Source: Chitinophagaceae bacterium
GTDB taxonomy: Bacteria; Bacteroidota; Bacteroidia; Chitinophagales; Chitinophagaceae
Direction of reading: 5' to 3'
Length of the DNA: 64,000 nucleotides
Assembly: GCA_004173235.1 (NCBI GenBank)
Contig: SEAC01000007.1
Span: forward strand, 37,538-101,537
Below are positions 27,732-36,627 of the stretch, piece by piece. Within the stretch, counting starts at the first letter, position 1. Each line of letters begins with the position of its first letter. The notes beneath the pieces were generated by a model. The model was not told the origin of the DNA, ran no database searches, and saw nothing but the letters and a program-made list of their open reading frames with translations. Made by a program: the position numbers and the translations under genes.

Positions 27732-28917
27732 CCATGTACGTCGCCAGGTCCTTATCACCCCGCCCGCTGAGGCACACTACCACGCGGTCGGATTGCGTCA
27801 GGCCGAGGCGGGGCAAAACGGCGAAGGCATGGCCGGTTTCCAACGCCGGGATGATCCCTTCGAGCCGTGCGACTTCAAACGAAGCCTGCAGTGCTTCCTC
27901 GTCGGTGGCTGATTCGAAACGACCGCGGCCACTTTCAAAAAGGTGGGCGTGCATGGGTCCGATGCCGGGGTAATCGAGACCCGCAGAAATACTGTGCGGC
28001 TCCACCACCTGGCCGTCGGCGGTTTGCATCAGCAGGCTGCGGCTCCCGTGCAGGATCCCTTCAGTGCCAAGGCGTGTTGTTGCTGCGCTCTTGCCGCTAT
28101 CCACGCCCAGCCCCGCAGCCTCCACGGCCACCAGATCCACCGACGGTTCGGCAATGAAGTGATAGAAAGCCCCGGCGGCGTTTGAGCCTCCACCCACACA
28201 GGCAACAACGTGCGTTGGCAACTCACTGCCGGTATGTTCCTCCAGCTGGCTGCGCATTTCCGCACTGATCACGCTTTGAAAACGGGCAACAAGGTCGGGG
28301 TAGGGATGTGGCCCAACCACGCTGCCGATGATATAGTGGGTATCGTTGGGGTGATTGATCCAATCGCGGATGGCTTCATTCGTTGCATCCTTCAGCGTTT
28401 TGCTTCCGCTGGTTGCAGGCACCACCGTCGCTCCCAGCATCCGCATCCGTGCCACGTTGGGCGCCTGCCGCTGGATGTCTTTCTCGCCCATGTACACAAC
28501 ACATTCCATCCCCATCAGCGCACAAACGGTGGCGGTGGCCACGCCGTGCTGGCCTGCACCCGTTTCGGCAATGATGCGCGTTTTTTGAAGACGCTGCGCC
28601 AGCAGGATCTGCCCGATGGTGTTGTTGATCTTATGCGCACCTGTATGGCAAAGGTCCTCGCGCTTAAGGTAGATGTTGGTGCCAAGCTTGCTGCTCAGGC
28701 GCGCCGCATAATACAGCGGCGTCGGTCTTCCTACGTAGTCGCGCAGCAGCGCATCCATCTCCTTTCGGAACGACTGGTCTTCCAGTATTTCTACGTAGCG
28801 CGTGCGCAGCTCCTCCACGTTGCGGTGGAGCATCTCTGGTACATATGCACCGCCAAACCGGCCATAATAGCCCTGCGCGTCGGGGTTGGGGGTAATGTTA
28901 AGCGATTGCGCTTTCAT
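27712..28917 (-). CDS. trpB: Tryptophan synthase beta subunit
   Basis: 401 aa from the ATG at 28917. PLP enzyme joining indole and serine; PLP lysine in HTGAHKINN, phosphate loop [29 protein letters not shown] and [21 protein letters not shown]. The last residues (MERMSDF) and stop are encoded by the GACATCCGACATC repeat tract. 37 nt from trpF. Confidence 0.97.
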   Translation of the reverse strand: MKAQSLNITPNPDAQGYYGRFGGAYVPEMLHRNVEELRTRYVEILEDQSFRKEMDALLRDYVGRPTPLYYAARLSSKLGTNIYLKREDLCHTGAHKINNTIGQILLAQRLQKTRIIAETGAGQHGVATATVCALMGMECVVYMGEKDIQRQAPNVARMRMLGATVVPATSGSKTLKDATNEAIRDWINHPNDTHYIIGSVVGPHPYPDLVARFQSVISAEMRSQLEEHTGSELPTHVVACVGGGSNAAGAFYHFIAEPSVDLVAVEAAGLGVDSGKSAATTRLGTEGILHGSRSLLMQTADGQVVEPHSISAGLDYPGIGPMHAHLFESGRGRFESATDEEALQASFEVARLEGIIPALETGHAFAVLPRLGLTQSDRVVVCLSGRGDKDLATYMERMSDF

Positions 28918-28954
28918 GAAGTGTTCGGTTTGATGGAGAAGGAACCCGGCACGA

Positions 28955-29608
28955 TCAGGATACATCCTGCACCCGGTCGGGCTCGCTGGCCTTCAGGTCG
29001 CTGATGAACTGCTTCAGCAGCGCCATGTCTTTCACGCCGGGCTCCGTTTCGAAGCGGCTATTGATATCGATGCCATAGTTGAAAGGATGATAGAATTTGC
29101 GCAGGCGATCAACATCGTCCGGACCAATGCCCCCACTCAGGAAGAACAGCTTGTCTACAAGCGCTTTCTCGAGCTTGTTCCAGTCAAAATGCTCCCCGCT
29201 CCCACCGTGGTTTTCCGTCCACGTGTCAAAGAGGAAGTAGTTGCAGAGGTCGTGATACGGTTTGACGAGTGCATCGAGGTCCGTGTCGGGAGTAACGCTG
29301 AACGCTTTGATGATGTTTACGCGCTCGCGCAGGCTGTTGCAAAATTCCGGCGTTTCGTTGCCATGCAGTTGAATGGCGGTCAGGTCCAGTTCCTCGGTAA
29401 AACGCAGGATGGTGTCGCAGTCTTCATTCACAAAAACGCCTACTTTGGGCACTTCCAACGCTTTGATGGCAGCGCTTTCCTGCGCAAGCATCGGGAGAGC
29501 GGATCTTTTCGAGCCGGCGTGTAAGACCATCCCCACGTAATCTACGCCGAGCTCATAGGCTTCCTGCATTTGTGCGGCAGATGTAAAGCCGCATACTTTC
29601 ACCTTCAT
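28955..29608 (-). CDS. trpF: Phosphoribosylanthranilate isomerase
   Basis: 217 aa. Small TIM barrel; catalytic Cys in KVCGFTS, catalytic Asp in [19 protein letters not shown], phosphate sites [11 protein letters not shown] and GIDINSRFE. Start overlaps the trpC stop by 4 nt (ATGA), so the two are translationally coupled. Confidence 0.96.
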   Translation of the reverse strand: MKVKVCGFTSAAQMQEAYELGVDYVGMVLHAGSKRSALPMLAQESAAIKALEVPKVGVFVNEDCDTILRFTEELDLTAIQLHGNETPEFCNSLRERVNIIKAFSVTPDTDLDALVKPYHDLCNYFLFDTWTENHGGSGEHFDWNKLEKALVDKLFFLSGGIGPDDVDRLRKFYHPFNYGIDINSRFETEPGVKDMALLKQFISDLKASEPDRVQDVS

Positions 29609-30402
29609 AGTGCTTGTTTTTTTAGTTCCCCGGCAAATGCGGCAAACGCTCCCGCAGGATCCGGATCTTTCATGAATCGTTCGCCAATCAAAAAGCCTTC
29701 AAAGCCTTGCTTTCGCAGGTATAACACGTCGTCGGGCGTTTGGATGCCGCTTTCGGCAATTTTTATTTTTCCCGAGGGAATCTCCTTCGCAAGCCGCACC
29801 GAATGATCGAGGTCTACCGCAAAATCTTTCAGGTTGCGGTTGTTGATGCCTACCATCGTTACGTCGGAACAAATATGTTCCAGTTCGCGCTCCGAATGCA
29901 ACTCCAGCAGCACTTCCAACTCCAGGTCCTTAGCCTGGGCAGACAGTTCGCGCACCTGTTCGGGGCTGAGCACGGCGGCGATCAGCAACACAACATCGGC
30001 ACCATAGGCCCGTGCTTCGAGCAACTGGTAGGCGTCGATGATGAAATCCTTCCGGAGCAACGGTGCTTCCACGAGTGCGCGCGTATCGGCAAGGTCCTGC
30101 AGCGAACCGCCGAAATACGGCCCGTCGGTAAGCACCGAAATGCCCGCGGCGCCATATTCGTCGTAGGCCTTCACCACGATACCGGGTGTTGCGAGCTCGT
30201 GCACGAATGCTCCCTTCGAGGGCGACTTGCGCTTGAACTCGGCAATGATGCCGCTGCTGCCGGGCAACTCGAGGGCGTAGGCGAGGGAGCGCCGGGGCGC
30301 GGCAAAGAGCGGAAGACCGCGCAATTCGGTGGGTGTAGCCGCAAACTTGCGCTCGGCTACTTCTTCCCTTTTGCGGCTGATGATCTGGTCGAGAATGGTC
30401 AT
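29605..30402 (-). CDS. trpC: Indole-3-glycerol-phosphate synthase
   Basis: 265 aa. EFKRKSPSKG contains the catalytic Lys; LRKDFIIDAYQLLEARAYGADVVLLI and VGINNRNLKDFAVDL follow, then ESGIQTPDDV and GFLIGERFM. Typical monofunctional TrpC. Overlaps trpD upstream and trpF downstream by 4 nt each. Confidence 0.97.
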   Translation of the reverse strand: MTILDQIISRKREEVAERKFAATPTELRGLPLFAAPRRSLAYALELPGSSGIIAEFKRKSPSKGAFVHELATPGIVVKAYDEYGAAGISVLTDGPYFGGSLQDLADTRALVEAPLLRKDFIIDAYQLLEARAYGADVVLLIAAVLSPEQVRELSAQAKDLELEVLLELHSERELEHICSDVTMVGINNRNLKDFAVDLDHSVRLAKEIPSGKIKIAESGIQTPDDVLYLRKQGFEGFLIGERFMKDPDPAGAFAAFAGELKKQAL

Positions 30403-31391
30403 TGCAGACTGATTAATTTATCGAGTACCCCTTGTGCACGGCCGCTTTCAAGGCTTTCCACCGCGGCTTCGTACGCATCGTCGTAGCTAACGAAGCCACC
30501 TGAACCATGCAAAGAGAGGGCCGCATTGGCGAGCACCACCGCATTTTGAGCCCAGGTTCCTTCACCCTTCAGGATCTTCCTGAAAATCGCCGCTGCCTCT
30601 TCCACGCTGCTGCCCCCGCTGATATCGGAAGGTAGCACGGTGCGCTTGCCCAGTTCCACCGCCGAACAAACGCGCTCTCCGGCTGGCGTTATCACCTTCG
30701 TATCGTTGGTGAGCGACACCTCGTCGTAACCATCGAGCCCGTGGATAAGGGTGAAACCCGACTCCTGCTGTTGCAAAAGATAATTGTAAATCCGCAATAA
30801 CTCCGGGCTATATACACCGATCAGCTGGTAGGCCGGACGGGCGGGATTCACGAGCGGACCGAGCATGTTGAAAAACGTGCGCAGGCCGAGATTGCGGCGG
30901 ATGCCCGCCACGGCCTTCAACGCCGGGTGAAAGAGCGGTGCGTGGAGAAAGGTGAAGCCTGCTCCGTCCAGCTCGCGGCGGAGCTGGCCGCCCTCGTTGG
31001 TGAAGCGATAGCCGAGCATCTCCATAACGTTAGACGCGCCGCTCACCGAAGACGCTCCGTAGTTGCCATGCTTGGCCACCTTCGTGCCCGTTCCGGCAAC
31101 CACAAGGCAGGCGAGTGTGGAGATGTTGAACGTGTTTTTGCCGTCGCCACCGGTACCCACAATGTCGATGGGCCGGTATTCGGAAAGGTCGGCCGGGAGC
31201 GCCAGCTCGAGCAGACCATCACGAAATCCGGTGAGCTCGTCGATGGAAATGCTGCGCATAAGGTACACCGTTAGGAAAGCCGCGAGCTCGGTGTCATTGT
31301 AGCACCCTTCGGCGATGCCCAGCATTACCTGGCGGGCCTCGGCGCGTGGGAGGGTCTTGTGTTCGAAGAGGTGTTGGAGGAGTTTTTTCAT
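30399..31391 (-). CDS. trpD: Anthranilate phosphoribosyltransferase
   Basis: 330 aa. PRPP-binding GTGGDGKNTFNIST, KHGNYGASSVSGASNVMEMLG and NMLGPLVNPARP mark the family. Transfers phosphoribose to anthranilate. Overlaps trpC by 4 nt; separated from trpG by 30 nt carrying a GTGAATCGT repeat. Confidence 0.97.
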   Translation of the reverse strand: MKKLLQHLFEHKTLPRAEARQVMLGIAEGCYNDTELAAFLTVYLMRSISIDELTGFRDGLLELALPADLSEYRPIDIVGTGGDGKNTFNISTLACLVVAGTGTKVAKHGNYGASSVSGASNVMEMLGYRFTNEGGQLRRELDGAGFTFLHAPLFHPALKAVAGIRRNLGLRTFFNMLGPLVNPARPAYQLIGVYSPELLRIYNYLLQQQESGFTLIHGLDGYDEVSLTNDTKVITPAGERVCSAVELGKRTVLPSDISGGSSVEEAAAIFRKILKGEGTWAQNAVVLANAALSLHGSGGFVSYDDAYEAAVESLESGRAQGVLDKLISLQ

Positions 31392-31418
31392 CGTGAATCG
31401 TCAATCGTGAATCGTGAA
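31392..31418. repeat. GTGAATCGT(C/G)AATC word repeat
   Basis: Three copies of CGTGAATCGT in the trpG-trpD gap; complementary words lie at 18421-18475. Confidence 0.55.
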
Positions 31419-31421
31419 GGC

Positions 31422-32006
31422 TTACGCCGACAACCAGTTTTTAATGATCTGCGCGCCGTCGGGCGTCAGCACGCTTTCGGGGTGAAACTGAACGCCCTGC
31501 ACATCAAATTTTTTGTGCCGGAGCCCCATGATATAACCCGAATCGTCCCGCGCGGTTACTTGCAGGTCGGCAGGGAAGTTTTCTCCGGAAACGACCCACG
31601 AATGATACCGCCCTACTTCCAACCGGTTGGGCAGGGCGCTGAAAAGCGATCGTTTGTCCGGCGCCCATTCGCCCTTGTCCACCTCGATGGGCGTTGCCAC
31701 ACCGTGAAATACGGTTGCCAGGTTCACGAGCGTTCCGCCAAAGGCTTCGCCAATGGCCTGGTGCCCAAGACAAACGCCCAGTATGGATTTGCTCGAAGCG
31801 TAGGCACGCACCAGTGGCAGCAGCAGCCCCGCTTCGCTGGGGATGCCCGGCCCTGGCGAAAGGATGATCTTGTCGAATTCAGCAACGCGCTCGAGCGGGA
31901 TCTGGTCGTTGCGATGCACTTCTAGCGCCGCATCGGTGAGGGTGCGCACAAGGTGCACGAGGTTGTAAGTGAAAGAGTCGTAGTTATCGAATACCAGGAT
32001 CTTCAT
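31422..32006 (-). CDS. trpG: Anthranilate synthase glutamine amidotransferase component
   Basis: 194 aa from the ATG at 32006 (MKILVFDNYDSFTYNLVHLV). Class I amidotransferase: PGPGIPSEAG, nucleophile LGVCLGHQAIGEAFGG, and GVQFHPESVLTPDG. Supplies ammonia to TrpE. It starts 4 nt after the trpE stop, so the subunits are coupled. Confidence 0.96.
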   Translation of the reverse strand: MKILVFDNYDSFTYNLVHLVRTLTDAALEVHRNDQIPLERVAEFDKIILSPGPGIPSEAGLLLPLVRAYASSKSILGVCLGHQAIGEAFGGTLVNLATVFHGVATPIEVDKGEWAPDKRSLFSALPNRLEVGRYHSWVVSGENFPADLQVTARDDSGYIMGLRHKKFDVQGVQFHPESVLTPDGAQIIKNWLSA

Positions 32007-32010
32007 AAGG

Positions 32011-33435
32011 TCAAATGTTGGGTGTGATGGTTTCGGCCAGCTCGAGCGCCTGGCGCAATGCATTGAGTTTGTTCACCACTTCCTGGCGCTCGCTTTCGGG
32101 GTCGGATGCCGCCACTACACCAGCGCCTGCCTGGAAGAACAACTGATTGTTGCGGCTCAGGAACGTGCGGATCATGATGGCATGGTTGCACGAGCCGTCG
32201 AAACCAACGAAGCCAATGGCACCGCCGTAATAGCTGCGGGGCGTGGGTTCCAGCGAATCGATCAGTTGCAGCGCACGGTATTTGGGAGCGCCGCTCAGCG
32301 TGCCGGCCGGAAACGTTTTGAACAATACTTCGAACGGATTCGCTTCTTCACTCACCGTTCCCGTCACCTCGCTTACAAGATGAATTACGTGCGAGTAGTA
32401 CTGTACCTGGCGATAGCGTGTTACTTCCACGTTGGTGCAAACCGTGCTGAGATCGTTGCGGGCAAGGTCTACCAGCATTACGTGCTCGGCGTTCTCTTTC
32501 GGATCTTTCAGCAGGGCTTCTGCCCGCTGTGCATCTTCGGCATTGTTGCCGGTGCGGCGGAAGGTCCCGGCAATGGGGTGCATCACCGCCTTGCCCTTGT
32601 TCAGCACCAGCTGCGCCTCCGGGGAAGAGCCCATCAGGCGATAGTCGCCGTAATCGAAAAAGAACAGGTACGGCGAAGGATTGATGTGGCGTAACGCGCG
32701 GTAAACGTTGAATTCGTCGCCCCGGAAGTTCTGCGCAAAGCGGCGGCTCAGCACGATCTGGAACACATCGCCACGGTGGCAATGGGCAATGCCCGACCGC
32801 ACCAGCGTGCGATAGGCTTCGTCATCCAGGTTACTTTCTTCATCACCCTTGCGCGCAAAAGGAAAAACAGGAACGTCTTTGCTGAACAGGATCGATTCGA
32901 GCGCGGCACGTTCGCTGGGAAGCCCGCTTACTTCATTCTCGCAAAGCAACAGTTCGTCGCGGTGGTGGTTGATGGCGATGACATATTGATACAACCTGTA
33001 TCGGGCGGGCGGGATGGCATTCGCTGCGTCGCCCGCCTCCTTGAAACGGATGGTCTCGAAAAGTTGAACGGCGTCGAACGTAAAGTAGCCATACAATCCT
33101 TGTGCGAACCGGGCACCGTTGTCGTCGGAAGTTGCATCGAACCGATGGAGGAACGCGCCAAGGATATCGGCAAGCCGCTCCTTTGCGTTGATCGGCACCC
33201 GCTCGGGCGGAAGGCCGGGGTATTTCAGCTCGGCCTGGCGGGCATCCAGCACCTCGATGCCCGCAATGGCATTGATGCCGATGAAGGACCAGCTGTTCTC
33301 GGCTGCATGGCTGTCGGCGCTTTCCAGCAACACCGTATCGCGGAAGCGGTCGCGCAGGCGCAGGTAGATGCCCACCGGAGTGTGCACGTCGGCAAGGCTG
33401 CGTTTGACCTTTGTATGGATGCGGATCTTCTTCAT
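32011..33435 (-). CDS. trpE: Anthranilate synthase component I
   Basis: 474 aa. Chorismate-binding domain motifs: GDVFQIVLSRRF, PSPYLFFFDYGDYRLMGSSPE, HPIAGTFRRTG, ENAEHVMLVDLARNDLSTV, FPAGTLSGAPKYRALQLID, YYGGAIGFVGFDG, and IMIRTFL. The LLESAD stretch near residue 36 resembles the tryptophan feedback site (LLES). First structural gene of the operon, preceded by a leader peptide and terminator. Confidence 0.97.
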   Translation of the reverse strand: MKKIRIHTKVKRSLADVHTPVGIYLRLRDRFRDTVLLESADSHAAENSWSFIGINAIAGIEVLDARQAELKYPGLPPERVPINAKERLADILGAFLHRFDATSDDNGARFAQGLYGYFTFDAVQLFETIRFKEAGDAANAIPPARYRLYQYVIAINHHRDELLLCENEVSGLPSERAALESILFSKDVPVFPFARKGDEESNLDDEAYRTLVRSGIAHCHRGDVFQIVLSRRFAQNFRGDEFNVYRALRHINPSPYLFFFDYGDYRLMGSSPEAQLVLNKGKAVMHPIAGTFRRTGNNAEDAQRAEALLKDPKENAEHVMLVDLARNDLSTVCTNVEVTRYRQVQYYSHVIHLVSEVTGTVSEEANPFEVLFKTFPAGTLSGAPKYRALQLIDSLEPTPRSYYGGAIGFVGFDGSCNHAIMIRTFLSRNNQLFFQAGAGVVAASDPESERQEVVNKLNALRQALELAETITPNI

Positions 33436-33455
33436 AGTTTCTTCTTGCGACGCAT

Positions 33456-33482
33456 AAAAAAACCCCGACAGGTAGTCGGGGC
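33456..33482 (-). terminator. trp attenuator terminator
   Basis: CCCCGAC-TACCT-GTCGGGG stem-loop followed by seven T on the minus strand, ending about 20 nt before the trpE start. The upstream CCGGGG in the leader ORF (about 33525-33530) can pair with the CCCCG arm and so form a competing antiterminator. Confidence 0.88.
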
Positions 33483-33516
33483 GCTGAATATGTTGGTAAC
33501 CAACACGGCAAATGAC

Positions 33517-33576
33517 TTACAGTACCCCGGAAGAGTTTGTATGCCACCACCAAATGTTGTTCATCAGTTGCTTCAT
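33517..33576 (-). CDS. trpL: trp leader peptide
   Basis: 19-codon ORF MKQLMNNIWWWHTNSSGVL with three consecutive Trp codons (33544-33552), stop TAA, then the attenuator terminator and trpE. This is the textbook layout of ribosome-mediated attenuation: a ribosome stalled at the Trp codons would leave the downstream CCGGGG free to pair with the terminator arm; a ribosome reaching the stop would cover it and let the terminator form. A second ATG (33564) could also start the peptide. A promoter lies just upstream. Confidence 0.85.
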   Translation of the reverse strand: MKQLMNNIWWWHTNSSGVL

Positions 33577-33582
33577 CTGCCA

Positions 33583-33615
33583 CAAATATGAGGTGGGTAC
33601 GGCATTTGCCCAAAA
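33583..33615 (-). promoter_or_regulatory. trp operon promoter
   Basis: -33 element TTTTG (33611-33615), 20-nt spacer, -7 element CATATTTG (33583-33590; 7 of 8 to TAnnTTTG with one change at T1). Six nt separate the -7 box from the trpL ATG, so the leader ORF begins almost at the transcript start. The -33 region abuts the divergent acetyltransferase promoter. Confidence 0.7.
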
Positions 33616-33616
33616 C

Positions 33617-33624
33617 TATTTTTG
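33617..33624 (+). promoter_or_regulatory. -7 box (TATTTTTG) of the acetyltransferase gene
   Basis: TAnnTTTG match 15 nt before the ATG at 33640, back-to-back with the trp promoter. Confidence 0.55.
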
Positions 33625-33639
33625 TTTAAAGAAACAGCA

Positions 33640-33927
33640 ATGAACATACAGCACGAGCAGAAGGACAAAAGAGGACATTTTTTTGTGCGCGACGGTGAAA
33701 CACTTGCGGCGGAAATGACGTACGTACAGCACGACCCGGAAACGATCATCATCGATCATACGGAAGTGAGTGCGGCACTTCAAGGAAAGAATGTAGGCTA
33801 CGCGCTGGTGGAAGCGGCGGCAGAGTACGCCCGCACAAACAACCTCAAGATCATCCCGGCGTGCAGCTTTGCCGCGGCGGTGTTCCAAAAAAAGCAGGAG
33901 TTGCGGGACGTGCTGAAGGAGGAGTAA
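33640..33927 (+). CDS. Small GNAT-like N-acetyltransferase (YidJ/COG2388 type)
   Basis: 95 aa from the ATG at 33640. Compact form of the GNAT fold: IIIDHTEVSAALQGKNVGYALVEAAAEYAR with the acetyl-CoA loop QGKNVGYALV, then IIPACSFAAAVFQKK. The size and motifs match the small YjdJ/YidJ-type acetyltransferases. Divergent to trpL. Confidence 0.88.
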   Translation: MNIQHEQKDKRGHFFVRDGETLAAEMTYVQHDPETIIIDHTEVSAALQGKNVGYALVEAAAEYARTNNLKIIPACSFAAAVFQKKQELRDVLKEE

Positions 33928-34059
33928 ACCGATGCTGCTTGCAGCTGGTTCGATCACCCAACGAACATAGATGAAAGGTCCCTTGCGTCGGAATAACCGC
34001 CGTGGTGACCAGCCTGCCATTGAGTGGCGTTTCCCTTTCTTTGCACAAATCTTTCCCTG

Positions 34060-35319
34060 ATGAACGTTTTTAAGTTCGGCGGTGCCTCCGTATCCACTCC
34101 TGACCGGGTGCGCAATGTTGGAAGCATCCTGCAGCGCTACCCCGATGGACAGCTGCTCGTGGTGATATCCGCGATGGGCAAGACCACCAACGCGCTTGAA
34201 CAGGTTGTGGAGGCGTTCTTTCGCGGCGACAAGGATGAAGCGCTCCGTTTGTTTGAAGGCATCAAGAACGATCACCTCTCTATGGCAACGGCGCTCGGTC
34301 AAGACGACCTTACCTACCTTAACGATTTTTTCACGGAAGTGGAATGGCTGCTCCACGACAAGCCCGTGCGCGATTACGATTATTATTACGACCAGGTGGT
34401 GTGCGTGGGCGAGCTGCTTTCCACCGCGATCGTTAGCCGCTACCTTCAGGAAGCGGGCACCGAAAATCAATGGATCGATGTGCGCGACATTCTGCGCACC
34501 GACAATAACTTTCGCGATGCGCAGATTGACTGGAATTACACGGCACAAAAGACTTCCGAGATCCTGAAGCCCGCACTGGAACAGCACCGCGTGGTGATCA
34601 CGCAGGGTTTCATTGGCGCCACCGACGACAACGAAAGCACTACGCTGGGCCGCGAAGGTTCCGACTACTCGGCTGCCATCTTCGCGAACCTTCTTGGCGC
34701 GGAGGCGCAAACGATCTGGAAAGATGTGCAGGGTGTAATGAACGCCGATCCGAAGCAATACGAAGGCGCCGAATGGATCCGCGAGCTCAATTACCGCGAA
34801 GTGATCGAGATGGCTTACTATGGTGCGCAGGTGATACACCCGAAGACCATCAAACCGCTGCAGAACAAAGGGATCCCGTTGCTGGTGAAATCGTTCATCG
34901 ATCCGGGCACAGAGGGCACCACCATCCACAACAGCGAGGTGAAGTCGCTGCCTCCCATCATCGTTTACAAACGCCAGCAGGTGTTGATGGAGCTTGCTAC
35001 GCGCGACTTTTCGTTTGTGGGCGAAGGAGGCACGGCCGAAGTGTACCGCATCTTCGAGGAGCTGAAATTCAGGCCTAACCTAACGCAGAACGGAGCGGTC
35101 AGTTTCCTGTGCGTCATCGACGAGCACCCGGAGAAGGTGGAAGCCTTTGCACACCGCGCAACCGAGCACTTCGACGTACGCGTTACGCGCGGGCTCACGT
35201 TGCTCACCATCCGCCACTACAACGAGGAGCTGGTGACGAAGCTTTGCGGTGACAGCAGCGTCATCCTAAAGCAACAAACGCCGGACACGCTGCAGGCGCT
35301 GCTTGCTCCGAAACAATAA
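34060..35319 (+). CDS. Aspartate kinase
   Basis: 419 aa from the ATG at 34060. Phosphorylates aspartate at the head of the Lys/Thr/Met pathway. Motifs: VFKFGGASVSTPDRV at the N-terminus, QGFIGATDDNESTTLGREGSDYSAA and WKDVQGVMNADPK, YYGAQVIHPKTIKPLQ. The C-terminal ~130 residues are a regulatory ACT-like region (QVLMELATRDFSFVGEGG). Monofunctional, no homoserine dehydrogenase attached. Feedback type cannot be told from the sequence. Confidence 0.95.
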   Translation: MNVFKFGGASVSTPDRVRNVGSILQRYPDGQLLVVISAMGKTTNALEQVVEAFFRGDKDEALRLFEGIKNDHLSMATALGQDDLTYLNDFFTEVEWLLHDKPVRDYDYYYDQVVCVGELLSTAIVSRYLQEAGTENQWIDVRDILRTDNNFRDAQIDWNYTAQKTSEILKPALEQHRVVITQGFIGATDDNESTTLGREGSDYSAAIFANLLGAEAQTIWKDVQGVMNADPKQYEGAEWIRELNYREVIEMAYYGAQVIHPKTIKPLQNKGIPLLVKSFIDPGTEGTTIHNSEVKSLPPIIVYKRQQVLMELATRDFSFVGEGGTAEVYRIFEELKFRPNLTQNGAVSFLCVIDEHPEKVEAFAHRATEHFDVRVTRGLTLLTIRHYNEELVTKLCGDSSVILKQQTPDTLQALLAPKQ

Positions 35320-35330
35320 AACAAGTTGGA

Positions 35331-36518
35331 CTATTCGCTGGCGGGTGCAGGCTCGATGGCGAATCCCTGCACGATCTTTTTGGCCACTGCCTTCCCGTCG
35401 AGATTGGCCGGCTTCCACAGCGGCATCTTTTCCAGCTGCGTGATCATCTCTTCGTTGAAGTCGCTGTTCACGCCTTTCGTAACCCGGAAGTTGACGGGCG
35501 TACCGTCGGAGTCGATCACGAATTCCACCTGAACGTATGCTTTCTTTTGTCCCGCCGGCAGATAATCGGATAACACATAGCCTACTTTCTTCAGGTAGTC
35601 GAGGAATTCGGCGTTGCCCCCAGGAAACTGCGGCCACTCGTGCACCACGTCGGCGATGGCAGCGATGGTGCGGGTGCGGCGCGGCGGGTGCACCTTCTTC
35701 ACGGGAACAGGCGGAGCCACCTTCCTGGAAAGATTTGCAAACTGGTATTCTCCTCGGTCATTGGTCATGATCACCGGAAGCTGCCGCGTGACCTCGAAGT
35801 GGTCGTACACCTTCTCCAGATTCTCGGCAAAACGCTTCAGTTCCAGGTCGGTCTTCGTAAGCGAGGCGAGGTAGTCCGCGCTGCGCTTCGTATTGTAACG
35901 AATGGGAAAGATGTGAACGGGAATGTACTCCAGGCCTGCGTCGCGCGCGATGGCCGAAAGTACGTAGATCTCTTCGATGTAGGTATCCGTAACGGGAATG
36001 CAACCCACCGTGACGCACGAACCGTGGATGTAGATGTCGCCACCGGGCTGCATCGAATCGCTCAGGATGCGGTCGGAAAGATTCGGGTAATTGAGGCCTA
36101 GCGAAAGGTAGTAATTGCTGTTGGGGTTGAACTCGTTGATGTAGTAAAAACCTTCCGGCACCTGGTAGTCGCCCTGCATGCGCTTGGGGCCGAGCGAGCC
36201 GGCCAGCGCGCAAACCCGGTAGGTCTTGAACAACTTGTACGGATCCTTGCGGTCGTTCTTTACCCACACTTCCAGCTGGCTGTCGTATTTGAAGGAGCGG
36301 ATGTAAATGTATTTTGCCGGCCACGCAAGGCCTTTGGCCGCAAACTGCTTTTGCAGGGTATCGAGCTTGTTGCGCAGTGCCTGGCTCGGTCGCGAAAAGC
36401 CTTTCTGGTAGTTGAGAAAAGAAAAACTCTCGGTACGCACGGCAGGCATCACGTCGCCCTGAGCTTGCGCCAACTGCGCACCCACCACGGCGATAAGGAT
36501 CAGGAAGAATTTACGCAT
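35331..36518 (-). CDS. L,D-transpeptidase family protein with C-terminal TonB-like domain
   Basis: About 395 aa from the ATG at 36518, with signal peptide (MRKFFLILIAVVGAQLAQAQ). N-terminal YkuD/YafK-type L,D-transpeptidase: HGSCVTVGCIPVTD carries the catalytic His and Cys around residue 180. After a Pro/Lys/Arg linker (PPVPVKKVHPPRRTRTIA) the last ~100 residues read EWPQFPGGNAEFLDYL ... KKAYVQVEFVIDSDGTPVNFRVTKG, a TonB C-terminal-type domain. So a murein crosslinking or lipoprotein-attaching enzyme fused to a module normally used for envelope binding. The fusion partner's role is inferred only. Confidence 0.85.
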   Translation of the reverse strand: MRKFFLILIAVVGAQLAQAQGDVMPAVRTESFSFLNYQKGFSRPSQALRNKLDTLQKQFAAKGLAWPAKYIYIRSFKYDSQLEVWVKNDRKDPYKLFKTYRVCALAGSLGPKRMQGDYQVPEGFYYINEFNPNSNYYLSLGLNYPNLSDRILSDSMQPGGDIYIHGSCVTVGCIPVTDTYIEEIYVLSAIARDAGLEYIPVHIFPIRYNTKRSADYLASLTKTDLELKRFAENLEKVYDHFEVTRQLPVIMTNDRGEYQFANLSRKVAPPVPVKKVHPPRRTRTIAAIADVVHEWPQFPGGNAEFLDYLKKVGYVLSDYLPAGQKKAYVQVEFVIDSDGTPVNFRVTKGVNSDFNEEMITQLEKMPLWKPANLDGKAVAKKIVQGFAIEPAPASE

Positions 36519-36600
36519 CGGCAAACGGGACACTTTGGGTAGGCAAGTTCATCATTCAAATGCAAAGAAAAGTCCAAAATATTCGCGCCTGCAAAGATGC

Positions 36601-36608
36601 TAACTTTG
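36601..36608 (+). promoter_or_regulatory. -7 box (TAACTTTG) of hppD
   Basis: TAnnTTTG match 19 nt before the ATG. Confidence 0.5.
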
Positions 36609-36627
36609 ATGCCGTAAAACCAGGAAT

